64,000 bases of DNA from an uncultured delta proteobacterium (GCA_903911145.1 CAIWCD010000049.1:62001-126000), one strand, 5' to 3'. Numbered from the stretch's first letter, positions 11,863 to 22,056 are shown. Notes: a model not told the origin generated them from the letters alone. A program made the numbers and translations.

Positions 11863-12573
11863 GTGACGAGCGGGAGTGAACAGGCACCGGAAGATCCGCG
11901 AATCGAGGCGGCGCTCGCGCGCAATCACCGCTACCTGTTCGAATTCGTCGAGGCTCTCTCTCTCTGTCCATGGGCGCGCCACTGCCGCGAGATGGGCCGA
12001 CTGACCCGGCGCGTGATCCTCGATGCCGGCGGCCCTCCCGGCAGCCCGGCCTTCTCGGCCCTGGTCGACGCTGCGATGACACAACTGCGCGCGCTCGCAG
12101 CGATGCCCGAGACGGAACTCGAAATCGGACTTCTCATTTTTCCTGCGCTGACAGCCGATCTGAGAGAGGGCCCAGCCGGCGCGCATGCCTTCGAGTTGCT
12201 CTGCGCCGCTGTCCGCGAAGCGATGCAGTGCGCCTTTGCGAATCAGGGACTCCCCTTCTACTGCGTCGCGTTCCACCCGGAACTCGGCCTTGATCTCTCC
12301 GACGAGAACCGCGCGGTGCGCTTCATTCGACGCAGCCCGGATCCGACATTTCAGCTCGTGCGCATCGCCGCACTCGAAGCCGCTCGCGGGCCCAATCTGG
12401 GCGACACCCGTTACGTCGATCCCGCCACGATGAGCGCTGAGGCGTTGATGGCCTATGAGCGCCCACTCTCGATCTCCGAACGGATCACCAGATTGAATTG
12501 GGAGACGCTGCAGCGCGAGGGGCCAGCCAAACTGCTCGCGCTGCTCGACGGGATCTCGCAGCACGGCCGCTGA
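11863..12573 (+). CDS. DUF1415-like protein
   Basis: A 236-residue protein resembling the DUF1415 family of unknown function. Family-like landmarks occur in order: [12 protein letters not shown] near residue 34 (family form CPFA), a beta-strand region [21 protein letters not shown] (family form FHP), and [12 protein letters not shown] (family form NRSPYPMLHLLRE). The start is a GTG at 11863 with a strong GAGGAG site just upstream. It is divergent from carB and followed after 59 bp by the YqgE gene. No enzymatic role is known to me. Confidence 0.65.
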   Translation: MTSGSEQAPEDPRIEAALARNHRYLFEFVEALSLCPWARHCREMGRLTRRVILDAGGPPGSPAFSALVDAAMTQLRALAAMPETELEIGLLIFPALTADLREGPAGAHAFELLCAAVREAMQCAFANQGLPFYCVAFHPELGLDLSDENRAVRFIRRSPDPTFQLVRIAALEAARGPNLGDTRYVDPATMSAEALMAYERPLSISERITRLNWETLQREGPAKLLALLDGISQHGR

Positions 12574-12632
12574 CACAGGCGGCAGACAAGCCCGCGCTCG
12601 CATTCCTGTTGCGCATCTCGTCCGCACACTCC

Positions 12633-13187
12633 ATGCTCCGGTTCGTGATCAGCGAGCTCGCCCCCGGCTTCCTCATCGCCGTCCCGCAGATGAACGACCC
12701 GACGTTCTCGCGCGCGGTCGTGCTGCTCGTTGAACACAACGATGAGGGCGCGATGGGCATCGTCTTCAATCGGCCGGGAGAGATCACCATCGGCGACGTT
12801 GGCCGCGCCCACGGCATCACGGTCAATCGCGGCGCCGGCACGACGTTCAACGGCGGGCCTGTCCAGACCGATCGCGGTTTCTTGCTGCACCGGCGCGACG
12901 ACGTCCCTGAATCGGTCCGCATCGCCGAAGGGATCTGGCTCTCCGTATCGACGGACAGCTTGCGGCCGCTGCTCGCAGGAGATCCCGCGCTCTATCGTCT
13001 CTGTCTCGGGTACGCGGGATGGGGCCCTGGCCAGCTCGAGAAGGAAGTCATGGTCGGGGGTTGGCTCTCCGGGAACTGCTCGGCGGCGCGCGTTTTTGAA
13101 ACGCCGGCCGACAAAGTGTGGGATCTCGCCATTCGCGACCTCGGCGTCGATCCCGCTTTTCTCGTGCCCTCTGGTGGCCCGCAGTAG
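12633..13187 (+). CDS. YqgE/AlgH family protein (UPF0301)
   Basis: A 184-residue member of the YqgE/AlgH family, a conserved single-domain fold that in Pseudomonas was first linked to alginate regulation; its molecular role is unresolved. Family landmarks are [22 protein letters not shown], the motif [38 protein letters not shown] and the C-terminal [11 protein letters not shown]. The ATG at 12633 precedes the conserved N-terminus; an upstream extension of the frame overlaps the previous gene and was rejected. Confidence 0.88.
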   Translation: MLRFVISELAPGFLIAVPQMNDPTFSRAVVLLVEHNDEGAMGIVFNRPGEITIGDVGRAHGITVNRGAGTTFNGGPVQTDRGFLLHRRDDVPESVRIAEGIWLSVSTDSLRPLLAGDPALYRLCLGYAGWGPGQLEKEVMVGGWLSGNCSAARVFETPADKVWDLAIRDLGVDPAFLVPSGGPQ

Positions 13188-13245
13188 TACAACGGCCGCC
13201 GTTTCTCTCGAGACGAATTCAACAGTCAGCGAAGGAGAGCACTCG

Positions 13246-13581
<336 letters not shown>

Positions 13582-13598
13582 CGCGTGCGGCAACCGCA

Positions 13599-14954
13599 GT
13601 GAGCAGCGCGAAGAAGCCCGAGCATCGGCGAAGGTGGACCGACCTGTTCGAAGACGGGTCGGCCGAGGGGGGCGTTGCCTCACTCGCGTTTCGCGCCGAG
13701 GCAATTGCCAAGCGACAGAGCGTGGAGTTCGACGCGGGGATGCGGCTCTGCTTGCAGCCCGATGCGCTCATGCCCGGCAATCGATTCGAGCCGCTCATCG
13801 ATGGAGCCGCGGCCTACCAGGCGATGCTCGATGCGATCGAGTCGGCCGAGCACACAATCGATCTGGAGACCTATATCTGGGAAGGCGACGCACTCGGACA
13901 CCGGTTCGCAGCGCTGCTCGAGCGCAAGGCCCGCGCGGGTGTTCGCGTTCGTGCGATGGCGGACGGCGCTGGAGCCTGGGCCGCCGGATCGATTCTGGCG
14001 CAGCTGCACACGGCCGGAGCGCACCTCGCCTTTTTCCATCCGATGACTCCCTGGCGGCGGCGCTGGGGCTGGTCTGTTCGCGATCATCGCAAGCTGTTGA
14101 TCGTCGACGCGCGCGTCGCTTTCACAGGCGGATTCAATCTCGCGAACGAGCAGGCGCCGACAGATTGGGGCGGGCTGGGCTGGCACGACATCCACGCGCG
14201 CATCGAAGGCCCGAGCGTGCGCGCGCTCCAGCGGCTCTTCGACGATGCTTTCCGTTATGCAAGCGGTGAGCGGGGCCGCGGATGGTCGCTCCTTCGCGAA
14301 CCGCGCCGTCACGCGCACGATCCTACGGAGCTCTCGAGCATCGCGCTTGTTCCGGAGACACCGCCACACGCGGTTCCGCCTGCAGCCCTCGCGCATCCAG
14401 CAGCGCACGCGCAACTTCAGGCGCTCGCAGTTGGCCGACGGCGCGACCGCCGCTTCATCCAGCGCCACTACCAGTACGCAGTCGCGATGTCGCGCGTGCG
14501 CGTCTCGATCTTCTGCTCCTACTTCATCCCCAACGCGAGTTGGCGCCGCACACTCACGAAGGCGGCGCGGCGCGGCGTCGATGTGCGCGTGCTTGTTCCG
14601 CGCATCAACGACATTCCCGCCGTGCACTACGCGTCGCGCTTCAGCTACCAATCCCTGCTCGATGCGGGCGTCCGCATCTACGAGTATCTGCCGACGATGA
14701 TGCACGCCAAGGCGCTGGTGGTTGATGATGCATGGTGCGCGATCGGGTCGTACAACCTCGACCAGCGCAGCCTGATGTACAACTGGGAGATCTCCGTCGC
14801 GGCCGTCGACGCGCGCGCCTGCGCCCAGCTTGAAGCGCAGTTCGAAGCAGACATCGGCAAGAGCCGCGAGATCGATCCGGCGCGGTGGAGCGAGCGAGGA
14901 TGGAGAGAGAAGTTCAAGGAGCGGTTCTTCTATCTCTTCCGTCTCCTGCTTTGA
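13599..14954 (+). CDS. Cardiolipin synthase-like phospholipase D protein
   Basis: Phospholipase D superfamily protein of 451 aa, probably a bacterial cardiolipin synthase-type phosphatidyltransferase. It has two HKD motifs: HRKLLIVDARVAFTGGFN and HAKALVVDDAWCAIGSYN, each with the following Gly/Ser and Asn. No clear N-terminal transmembrane pair is visible, unlike ClsA, so it is closer to the ClsB/C form. The best start is a GTG at 13599, just past the ferredoxin stop; no good ribosome binding site is seen. The final residues REKFKERFFYLFRLLL form a hydrophobic amphipathic tail. Confidence 0.85.
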   Translation: MSSAKKPEHRRRWTDLFEDGSAEGGVASLAFRAEAIAKRQSVEFDAGMRLCLQPDALMPGNRFEPLIDGAAAYQAMLDAIESAEHTIDLETYIWEGDALGHRFAALLERKARAGVRVRAMADGAGAWAAGSILAQLHTAGAHLAFFHPMTPWRRRWGWSVRDHRKLLIVDARVAFTGGFNLANEQAPTDWGGLGWHDIHARIEGPSVRALQRLFDDAFRYASGERGRGWSLLREPRRHAHDPTELSSIALVPETPPHAVPPAALAHPAAHAQLQALAVGRRRDRRFIQRHYQYAVAMSRVRVSIFCSYFIPNASWRRTLTKAARRGVDVRVLVPRINDIPAVHYASRFSYQSLLDAGVRIYEYLPTMMHAKALVVDDAWCAIGSYNLDQRSLMYNWEISVAAVDARACAQLEAQFEADIGKSREIDPARWSERGWREKFKERFFYLFRLLL

Positions 14955-14979
14955 GCGCGCGCGCCGAAGGTGGAGAGTG

Positions 14980-15972
14980 ATGAAGTTTCCACGACACGCG
15001 AAGGCGCTGTTCTCGGCGTTGGTATGCTCGTGCGCGGCGATGCCCCCGCAACCACCGAGCGTGCGCGGCCTGCCGCCCGATGATCATAGCGCGCCGTTCT
15101 CTGCGGTCTGGATCGGACACGCTACGGTGCTCATGCGTTTCGGCACGCACACGATCCTTGCCGATCCCAATCTCGCGTCGCGGATGTTCATGCTCTCGCG
15201 CTTGACGCTCGCGTCGCTCGACGAGCGGGAGATGCCACCGATCGACGCGGTGATTCTCAGCCACATGCACTTCGATCACTTCGACGCGCGAACGGTGCGC
15301 TCGCTCGGGCCGCGGCCCGTCGTGATCTACCCGACCGAAGGACAGTCCTACGCCGACGAGATCCTTCAGACCGATCAGCGTCCGTTGGCGAATTGGGAGA
15401 CCACGGAGATCGACGGGATCAAAATCACCGCAGTTCCCGCCCGCCACCAGGGCGGTCGATATGGATTCGACTTCATCTGGAACCACGCCTACACGGGCTA
15501 TGTGATCGAAGGCGCCGGCAAGCGCATCTACTTCGCGGGAGACACGGGTTGGGACGCGGAGATGTTCAAAGAGATCGGCGAGCGCTTCCCCGGAATCGAT
15601 CTCGCGTTCATCCCGATCGCGCCCGCGCGGGGAGACTCAGTCGAGCGACGCGATCCATGGGGACACGTCGGACCACATCTGGCCCTGAGAATCTTCGAAG
15701 CTATCGGCGCCAAAGAGATGGTGCCGATCCATTACGAGGCGTTCTTCACCACCGCCGGGCATCTCGGGGATGCGCGGCGGGCGTTGCGCGATGCCGTGCT
15801 GGAGGCGGGCGAGAACGATCGCGTACTCGCGATCCAGGTCGGAGAGCGGGTCGTGCTTCCGTTTGAGGGAGCGCCCAGAATCTTCGGCGAACACACGGCG
15901 CAACGCTCAACCGACAGGCCGCCGCCAACGGGAGCCGACGCTATCCGCCCAGTTGCTGCGCCATCGAAGTGA
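14980..15972 (+). CDS. Metallo-beta-lactamase-fold hydrolase (NAPE-PLD/UlaG-like), probable lipoprotein
   Basis: A 330-residue metal-dependent hydrolase. The N-terminus ALFSALVCSC may be a lipoprotein signal with the lipobox cysteine near residue 18. The zinc site is HMHFDHFD, followed by PARHQGGRYGFD, the strand YFAGDTGWD and HVGPHLALRIF...PIHYEAFF, an arrangement typical of the N-acylphosphatidylethanolamine phospholipase D-like branch. The neighbour is a cardiolipin-synthase-like enzyme, so a lipid substrate is plausible but unproven. A GGTGGAG-like site precedes the ATG. Its 3' end overlaps the convergent HDOD gene by 32 bp. Confidence 0.85.
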   Translation: MKFPRHAKALFSALVCSCAAMPPQPPSVRGLPPDDHSAPFSAVWIGHATVLMRFGTHTILADPNLASRMFMLSRLTLASLDEREMPPIDAVILSHMHFDHFDARTVRSLGPRPVVIYPTEGQSYADEILQTDQRPLANWETTEIDGIKITAVPARHQGGRYGFDFIWNHAYTGYVIEGAGKRIYFAGDTGWDAEMFKEIGERFPGIDLAFIPIAPARGDSVERRDPWGHVGPHLALRIFEAIGAKEMVPIHYEAFFTTAGHLGDARRALRDAVLEAGENDRVLAIQVGERVVLPFEGAPRIFGEHTAQRSTDRPPPTGADAIRPVAAPSK

Positions 15973-17023
15973 ACCGCTTGACGTCGTTGTCGAACGAGCG
16001 AAGCTGGAACTTGCTCAAGCCGAGGCAGTAGAGGCTCTCCTCGATCTCCCCGAGTCGCTCTTCCGTCGGCGCGCGACTCTGCAGGAGATGGATCGCTGAT
16101 GCGAGGCGCACGATGTGAAGCTCAATCGAGTGCTCGCTCGGTGCGACGCCGCGCACGTGGTGCTCGAGGCAGATCTGCAGTGCAGTATCCGGAAGACGCC
16201 ACTCGCGGTGGACCTCCGCCCCGATCTCGATGTGGACCGCATCGAGCAGGGCCTGCACGCCTGGAACGGTGAGGCTCTTGGGCGGAGCATCTGGCCCTGT
16301 CATCCCGGCGAGCACGCGCAGGCCGACCGACATGCCGATGTCGTGGAGCAGCCCGCCAAGGAAAACCACGTCGGAACGCGTCTTCAGCTTCGGCAGCGAA
16401 AGAGCGAGAGAGGCAGCCGCAAGCGCCGTGGTGCTGGCGTGGATGAAGAGTTCGAGGAACACGGGGCCGTAGAGCGCCTGCTCGGTGCGACGCTGCGGGT
16501 CGAAGACGGACTTCGCCGAAAGCGCACAGCCGATGCGGGCGACCTCGCGCATGCCGAGCCGCGTGATCGCATCGCGCACGCTGTCGATACGGCCGAGCGC
16601 GCGATAGGCCGCAGAGTTCGCGACGCGCAGCACGGCCGCCGTCAAGGACGGCTCGAGCGAAATCAGCTTCGTGAGCTCAGTCGGATCGGCGTCCGGTTGC
16701 TGAACCTGGTTGAGGATTCGCATCGCCAACTGGGGCGGCGAGCCGGGCACTGGATGCGTCTCGCGAAACTGCGCGAGAACCCGGGAGGTGAGCTCGGGGT
16801 CTGCTTCGACTGGCGGAGTCTCGGGCATCTGCAGTTGGAGAGCCTCGATGATCTCCAACCGCCCGATGAACTCAGGTGCCCCTTTTTGCGCGCCTGGATT
16901 CGACGTCCTGGTCGCCCCAGGATTTGACGTACGCCCTACACCCGGACTCGAAGTGCGCGCGCCTTGAGCCGCTGTCTGCGAGTCCCCATCGCGCCCCAAA
17001 AGTCGGTCAAGCCAGTTCGCCAT
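15941..17023 (-). CDS. HDOD domain signalling protein
   Basis: A 360-residue cytoplasmic protein. Residues 1-50 are a low-complexity leader containing near-repeats of RTSNPGA. A HDOD domain follows (about residues 85-290), with the core GGLLHDIGMSVGL and EHHVRGV. HDOD proteins are degenerate HD-domain regulators found in chemotaxis, type IV pilus and c-di-GMP circuits; they generally lack phosphodiesterase activity. It lies 82 bp downstream of two unrecognised genes and may be the last gene of the pyr/car transcript, or have its own promoter. Confidence 0.85.
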   Translation of the reverse strand: MANWLDRLLGRDGDSQTAAQGARTSSPGVGRTSNPGATRTSNPGAQKGAPEFIGRLEIIEALQLQMPETPPVEADPELTSRVLAQFRETHPVPGSPPQLAMRILNQVQQPDADPTELTKLISLEPSLTAAVLRVANSAAYRALGRIDSVRDAITRLGMREVARIGCALSAKSVFDPQRRTEQALYGPVFLELFIHASTTALAAASLALSLPKLKTRSDVVFLGGLLHDIGMSVGLRVLAGMTGPDAPPKSLTVPGVQALLDAVHIEIGAEVHREWRLPDTALQICLEHHVRGVAPSEHSIELHIVRLASAIHLLQSRAPTEERLGEIEESLYCLGLSKFQLRSFDNDVKRFTSMAQQLGG

Positions 17024-17105
17024 TTAATCACCCAGGGCCCAGGAATCCGGGCCGCACGGTCTCATTCGACAACATGCCACGCAAATGGCTTCGAGGGCCA
17101 GCAAC

Positions 17106-17789
17106 TCAGGGACGTTCCGGCCCTGGTCCTAGTGCGGACCTCAGCACGCGTCCCGCTGCGTCGACCACTTCGGAACAGAGAATCGAACCAGGAGCGGACC
17201 AGTTGTCTGGCGTCCACGGGCCTGCGTAGAGCCACCGAGAGGTGCATCCGTCCGAACCACAGAGCTTCTGCTCCGGCACGCCAAGATTCGCCTCGGCAAG
17301 CGCGCGCGCGGCTGGTCCCTGCTCGAGTGCGCTGCAGTTTGCGCGAAATTCGTTGACGCTGCAGATCTTCCGCGTCGCTCGGCAGGTCGTCGCCGCGCGC
17401 TCGGAGAGCGACTCGCGCACGGGATGGATGGCGCGTGCGCCGCCGATCGCGAATGCCACGATGAGCAACGGCGCGAGCGCGCCCCAGGCGGGCCAGAGTA
17501 CGCGCTCGATGAGCTTGCGACCGAATCCCACTCCGCACCCGGCACCGAGAACCGCCCCGATGAGCGAGGCCAGCGCGAGCCAGCGCCCCGCGGCGTCACC
17601 CTGCGCGAGCGCTCCTTCGACCAGTCGTTGCAACACGACCGCAGCAGCGAACGAAATCAACGGAAGGCCGATGGCAGCAAGCGTGCGCACCGGCCGTGCG
17701 CGCGGCTTCGCGGCTACAGGTTCCTCGAGCAGCGCCGGATCGAGTGGCGTCCCGAATGGCGAACTGGCTGGGCCGGGCGTCAACGTCAC
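17106..17789 (-). CDS. Unrecognised three-helix membrane protein with Cys-rich C-terminal domain
   Basis: I do not recognise this 227-residue protein. After a Pro/Ala-rich cytoplasmic start there are three hydrophobic helices at about residues 36-58, 68-92 and 99-121. The remaining 100 residues are hydrophilic with six cysteines (TTCRATRKIC, NCSAL, KLCGSDGC, ILCSE), which suggests a disulfide-stabilised domain outside the membrane. The GTG start follows the previous gene's stop directly (TGA then GTG), so the two are translationally coupled. Confidence 0.7.
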   Translation of the reverse strand: MTLTPGPASSPFGTPLDPALLEEPVAAKPRARPVRTLAAIGLPLISFAAAVVLQRLVEGALAQGDAAGRWLALASLIGAVLGAGCGVGFGRKLIERVLWPAWGALAPLLIVAFAIGGARAIHPVRESLSERAATTCRATRKICSVNEFRANCSALEQGPAARALAEANLGVPEQKLCGSDGCTSRWLYAGPWTPDNWSAPGSILCSEVVDAAGRVLRSALGPGPERP

Positions 17790-18500
17790 TCAGGTCTCCG
17801 GATGTTGCTCTGCCCGGATCCGTTTGTGTCCGAGGAAGGGCGTCTCGAAATTGTAGATCGCAGTGAGCGGCACGTTGCGAAATCTCTCCGCCTGCAGCGC
17901 CATGCGCGAAACTTCCCAGCAGAACGAGCGAGGGTCAGACAGAGACAGGGCCTTGAGCCGCTTCTTGATCTCCTTGACGATCGTGCGGCGCGCCTCGCGC
18001 GGGTGGAAAATGAAGCTGCTGGAGAAGTGCCACTTGCTCGCCACAGGGATCAGGCGGGCCTCGATGACATCTCCCGATTCGAGTCCGAACATCTGCTGCC
18101 GCTCGAGGACGTCGTAGCTGTCGCCTGTGAAGAGATCGCGGACGCGGACCATCCCTGACGGAACGCGGCGCAGGAGTGAACGGCGGCCGCGGAACTCATA
18201 GAGCGCGAGGCGGGAACTCATGCCGCCTGCGATCAGATCCCGCTCTGCGTTGCCAAGCTGCGCGCCGCGCTCATTGAGGAACCGCTGCGCCGGCGACTGC
18301 TCACCGCGATCGCTGCGCACGCGGCGATCGAACAGATACCAGTTGAAGAAGCCCTGCATCCGCTGCTCAAACGATCGGTCGTTCTCGTGAACTTCGCCGC
18401 CGCTCTGCGCGAAGTACTCGTGCTTGGCCGCAACGATGTCGGCGTCGCCGATCGCATGCGCGGACCACGAGAGGAGATGATCGATGAGTTGCTGAATCAT
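17790..18500 (-). CDS. Unrecognised conserved-looking soluble protein in the pyr/car operon
   Basis: I cannot assign this 236-residue protein to a named family. It has no signal peptide or membrane segment. Notable segments are RMQGFFNWYLFDRRV near residue 50, VRVRDLFTGDSYDVLERQQM, and SGDVIEARLIPV, which read like a structured alpha/beta domain rather than disorder. The ATG overlaps the carA stop (ATGA), so it is translated from the pyrimidine operon. Such tight coupling argues that it is a real gene. Confidence 0.75.
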   Translation of the reverse strand: MIQQLIDHLLSWSAHAIGDADIVAAKHEYFAQSGGEVHENDRSFEQRMQGFFNWYLFDRRVRSDRGEQSPAQRFLNERGAQLGNAERDLIAGGMSSRLALYEFRGRRSLLRRVPSGMVRVRDLFTGDSYDVLERQQMFGLESGDVIEARLIPVASKWHFSSSFIFHPREARRTIVKEIKKRLKALSLSDPRSFCWEVSRMALQAERFRNVPLTAIYNFETPFLGHKRIRAEQHPET

Positions 18501-19633
18501 GCGCGGCTGCGGGGACCCTGCTCGTCGATGAGATCGGCGAAGCGGCGGAACAGATAGCGCGAGTCGTGCGGGCCGGGGGAATCTTCCGGGTGGTACTGCA
18601 CGGCAAACATCTTTGCCTCACGCACCGCAAGCCCCTCGACGGTACCGTCATTGAGGTTGATGTGCGTGATCTCCGCCCTGCCCTCGAGCGACTTCGGGTC
18701 GGCGGCGAAGCCGTGGTTCTGCGAAGTGAGATCGATGTGGCCACCGGCCAGTTCGCGCACGGGATGGTTCGCGCCGCGGTGGCCGAACTTGAGCTTGTAG
18801 GTCCGGCCGCCAAGCGCCAGCGAGAGGATCTGGTGGCCGAGGCAGATTCCCATGAGCGGCACTTTTCCGATCAACGCAGCGGCCTGCTTGTCCGCCCCCA
18901 GCACGGCCGCGGGATCGCCCGGGCCATTCGACAGCATCACGCCGTCGGGCTTCTGCGCGAGGATCCAGTCGGCACTCGTATTCGATGGGACCACCGTGAC
19001 GGCGCAGCCGACGTCGACGAGTTGCCGCAGAATGCCGCGCTTCACGCCGAAGTCGACGACGATCACCCGCCGCGTTTGCCCGCTCGCGCCGGCCGCATCG
19101 CGCTCGATCTTCTCGCTGCCTTCGGTCCACGCGTAGCTCTCGCGCGTGCTGACCTTCGAGGCGAGGTCCTGCCCTTCCATACTCGGAATCGACTTCGCCC
19201 GCTCGATGAGCGCCTGGGCAGTTGCGCCACTGGTGTCGATGATCCCGGGCTGCGCTCCAGCGCTGCGAAGAACGCGAACCAGCCGCCGCGTGTCGATGCC
19301 CTCGATGCCGACGATGCCGTTCTGCGCGAGGTAGTCAGGAAGCGAAATCTCCGAGCGCCAGTTGCTCGGTTCGCGGCAGACGCGGCGCGAGATGAAGCCT
19401 CCGGCCTGTGGCCTCGACGCCTGTCCATCGCGAAGATGCACGCCGTAGTTGCCGACCTCGGCGACCGTGAACGTGACGAGCTGCCCGATGTAGCTCGGGT
19501 CCGTGAGGATCTCCTGGTAGCCCGTGTGCGCGGTGTTGAAGACGACCTCGCCGCGCGCTTCCCCTTCGGCGCCGCAGGAAACTCCCTCGAAGATCTCGCC
19601 GCACGCGAGCGCAAGCGTTGCTCTCTTGGTCAT
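18497..19633 (-). CDS. carA: Carbamoyl-phosphate synthase small subunit
   Basis: Glutaminase subunit that feeds ammonia to CarB. The protein is 378 aa. The N-terminal CPSase domain contains EVVFNTAHTGYQEILTDPSY; the C-terminal class I amidotransferase has the nucleophile cysteine in GICLGHQI and the His/Glu pair in QYHPEDSPGPHDS. It overlaps pyrC by ATGA upstream and the unrecognised 18500 gene by ATGA downstream, so it belongs to a pyrB-pyrC-carA translational chain. Confidence 0.96.
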   Translation of the reverse strand: MTKRATLALACGEIFEGVSCGAEGEARGEVVFNTAHTGYQEILTDPSYIGQLVTFTVAEVGNYGVHLRDGQASRPQAGGFISRRVCREPSNWRSEISLPDYLAQNGIVGIEGIDTRRLVRVLRSAGAQPGIIDTSGATAQALIERAKSIPSMEGQDLASKVSTRESYAWTEGSEKIERDAAGASGQTRRVIVVDFGVKRGILRQLVDVGCAVTVVPSNTSADWILAQKPDGVMLSNGPGDPAAVLGADKQAAALIGKVPLMGICLGHQILSLALGGRTYKLKFGHRGANHPVRELAGGHIDLTSQNHGFAADPKSLEGRAEITHINLNDGTVEGLAVREAKMFAVQYHPEDSPGPHDSRYLFRRFADLIDEQGPRSRA

Positions 19634-21009
19634 CGGTGTTGGTCCCGCTGGTCTGCAGATGGACTGCTCAGTTGCTGCGGCTTCGCCTGGTGCTTGAGTT
19701 GGCCCTCGACGTAGGTACGCATCACGCGCCCGCGCAACGTCCAGCCGAGGAACGGACTGTTCTTGCTCTTGCTCGCGAGAGCGGCGGCCTCGACGGTCCA
19801 GGTCGCTTCGGGATCAACGACGATCACGTCCGCGCTGGCGCCGGGAGCGAGCGTTCCCAGGGGGAGCCCGAGAACGCGCGCGGGTCCCCACGCGAGCCGC
19901 TCGACCGCAGCAGACAACGACAACTCACCCTGGCGCACAAGCGCGAGAGAGAGCGCGAGCGATGTCTCGAGGCCGATCACGCCGTTCGCGGCGCAGCCAA
20001 ACTCGACCTCCTTGTCGAGCGGACCGTGCGGCGCATGGTCGGTCGCGATCGCGTCGAGCGTACCGTCCGCGAGCGCGCCCACCACGGCCTGCCGATCTCC
20101 CTCTGCACGCAGAGGCGGAGTCATCTTTGCGCAGGGATCATAGACACGACCCGCGGGAGCACCGGGATAGCCGGGTGCAGCGATGCCAGCGACCGCTTCG
20201 TCGGTGAGCGTGAAGTGATGCGGCGCGGCCTCACCCGTTGCGCGAATTCCGCGCGCCTTGGCCTCGCGCAGCGCGCGCACAGAGCCGGCCGCGGAGACGT
20301 GGCAGATGTGGAGGCGAGCGTGCGCCAACTCAGCGAGCAGGAGATCTCGCTCGACCATCACGACTTCGGCCACAGCCGGCACGCCCGGCAATCCCAGGCG
20401 CGTCGCAACCGGCCCCTCGTTCATCGCGCCACCAGCCGACAGCGTGAGATCTTCGGCATGGACGAAGACGGGCAGATCGAGATCGCGCGCGTATTCAAGC
20501 GCGCGACGCATCACGCCCGCGTTCATCACGGGGCGGCCATCGTCGGTGAGCGCGACAACGCCCGCGTCCTTGAGTTCCGCGTGATCCGCGAGCGCCTCAC
20601 CAAGAGAGCCACGCGTGATCGCGCCCGCCACCAGCACTCGGCAGAGATTCGCCTCGCGCGCGCGGGCCTGCACCAGGCGCACCTGCGCGGCGCTGTCGCA
20701 GACAGGACGTGTGTTCGGCATCGCGACAATCGTAGTGACGCCGCCCTGCACTGCCGCACGGCAGCCAGTTTCGATCGTCTCCTTGCCCTCGTCGCCGGGT
20801 TCGCGAAGATGGACATGAAGGTCGACGAGGCCTGGGAGAACCCATTTCCCCTCGCACTCGACGATCTCATGCAGCGCGCGCTCGTCCGCGCTGGGAGCGG
20901 CCTCGCGCACTTCAAGCACGCGCCCATTCTCGAGCACCACCGTGCGCACCGCATCGAGGCGGGACGCCGGGTCGACGACGCGACCACCGACGAGATAGAC
21001 GCGGCTCAC
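19630..21009 (-). CDS. pyrC: Dihydroorotase, amidohydrolase type
   Basis: Closes carbamoyl aspartate to dihydroorotate, third step of pyrimidine synthesis. The protein is 459 aa, class I (PyrC as in Bacillus/Aquifex). Zinc ligands are seen in DLHVHLREPG, FVHAED, HICHVSAAGS and ATDHAPH, and GVIGLETSLALSL is conserved. The GTG start overlaps the pyrB stop (GTGA). The C-terminus has a short polar tail beyond the usual end. Confidence 0.96.
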   Translation of the reverse strand: MSRVYLVGGRVVDPASRLDAVRTVVLENGRVLEVREAAPSADERALHEIVECEGKWVLPGLVDLHVHLREPGDEGKETIETGCRAAVQGGVTTIVAMPNTRPVCDSAAQVRLVQARAREANLCRVLVAGAITRGSLGEALADHAELKDAGVVALTDDGRPVMNAGVMRRALEYARDLDLPVFVHAEDLTLSAGGAMNEGPVATRLGLPGVPAVAEVVMVERDLLLAELAHARLHICHVSAAGSVRALREAKARGIRATGEAAPHHFTLTDEAVAGIAAPGYPGAPAGRVYDPCAKMTPPLRAEGDRQAVVGALADGTLDAIATDHAPHGPLDKEVEFGCAANGVIGLETSLALSLALVRQGELSLSAAVERLAWGPARVLGLPLGTLAPGASADVIVVDPEATWTVEAAALASKSKNSPFLGWTLRGRVMRTYVEGQLKHQAKPQQLSSPSADQRDQHR

Positions 21010-22046
21010 AGTTCCGCCTCGGTGAGTGTGATCTCGTCAAGCTGCGCGCGCGACCCTTCGTGTCCGTTTGACACGAAGCTCGAGACGTCGGCGCGCAGGC
21101 AGAGCGCGAGCGCCGCCATCCGCACGGCGACCCCGCTGTCCACCTGATCCATCACCAGCGAGCGCGGACCATCGAGCACATCGCTGGTGATCTCGACCCC
21201 GCGATTGACCGGCCCCGGATGAAGCACGAGCGCATGCGCGGGCAGACGCGCAAGGTGAGCAGCCGTGAATCCCCAGCGGCGCGCGTAGTCGCGCGTCGAG
21301 GGGAGTCGGGCATCGCCGATTCGCTCCTGCTGGATGCGCAGACACATCACGGCGTCGACGCCATCGATGGTTTCACCGAGTGTGTGGTGCACCGTGCAGC
21401 CAAGCTTCTCGATGCCGATCGGCAGCAGCGTCGAAGGCCCGCCGACACGCACGCTCGCGCCCAGCGCGGTCAAGCAGTGGATGTTGCTGCGCGCCACACG
21501 GCTGTTGGCGATGTCGCCGATGATCGCGATCGAGCGCCGCGACAGGTCACCCAACCTCTCGCGAAGGGAGAGTGCGTCGAGGAGCGCCTGTGTTGGATGC
21601 TCGTGTGCGCCGTCGCCCGCGTTGATTACGCTTGAGTTGACCTCTCGCGAGATCAGATGCGGCGCGCCGGCCATCGGGTGACGAATGACGATCGCGTCAG
21701 CGCCGACGGCTTCGAGATTCCTCGCCGTATCACCGAGCGTCTCACCCTTCGAGAGCGAGCTGCCCTCTTTCTGCAGCGCAATCACCTCGGCGCCCAGCGC
21801 GCGCGCGGCCATCTCGAAAGAGCTGCGGGTGCGCGTCGAGGCCTCGAAGAAGAGTGTGACGACTGTCCGCCCCGCGAGAAGTTGCCGCCGCGCAACAGGC
21901 GCCGGCCCGCCAGCAGCGCGTGCTTGCGCGCGTTCGCGCTTGAACTTCGTCGCGAGAGCAAGCAACGCCTCGATCTGCGCACGCGGCAGCGATTCGACGC
22001 CGAGCAGGTGGCGAGGAAATTCGATCTCGTGTGGGCGCGTCAGCAT
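21006..22046 (-). CDS. pyrB: Aspartate carbamoyltransferase catalytic subunit
   Basis: Condenses carbamoyl phosphate with aspartate. The protein is 346 aa, about 30 longer than the E. coli enzyme, with the extra residues mostly at the C-terminus. Motifs: FFEASTRTRSSFE, DGAHEHPTQALLDA, and the aspartate loop region LVLHPGPVNRGVEI. The ATG at 22044-22046 begins ten bases after the previous stop; an upstream in-frame ATG at 22067 would overlap that gene by 11 bp and is possible. No pyrI regulatory gene is adjacent; in bacteria with this type the partner is often PyrC. Confidence 0.95.
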   Translation of the reverse strand: MLTRPHEIEFPRHLLGVESLPRAQIEALLALATKFKRERAQARAAGGPAPVARRQLLAGRTVVTLFFEASTRTRSSFEMAARALGAEVIALQKEGSSLSKGETLGDTARNLEAVGADAIVIRHPMAGAPHLISREVNSSVINAGDGAHEHPTQALLDALSLRERLGDLSRRSIAIIGDIANSRVARSNIHCLTALGASVRVGGPSTLLPIGIEKLGCTVHHTLGETIDGVDAVMCLRIQQERIGDARLPSTRDYARRWGFTAAHLARLPAHALVLHPGPVNRGVEITSDVLDGPRSLVMDQVDSGVAVRMAALALCLRADVSSFVSNGHEGSRAQLDEITLTEAEL

Positions 22047-22056
22047 CGCGGCGGGC

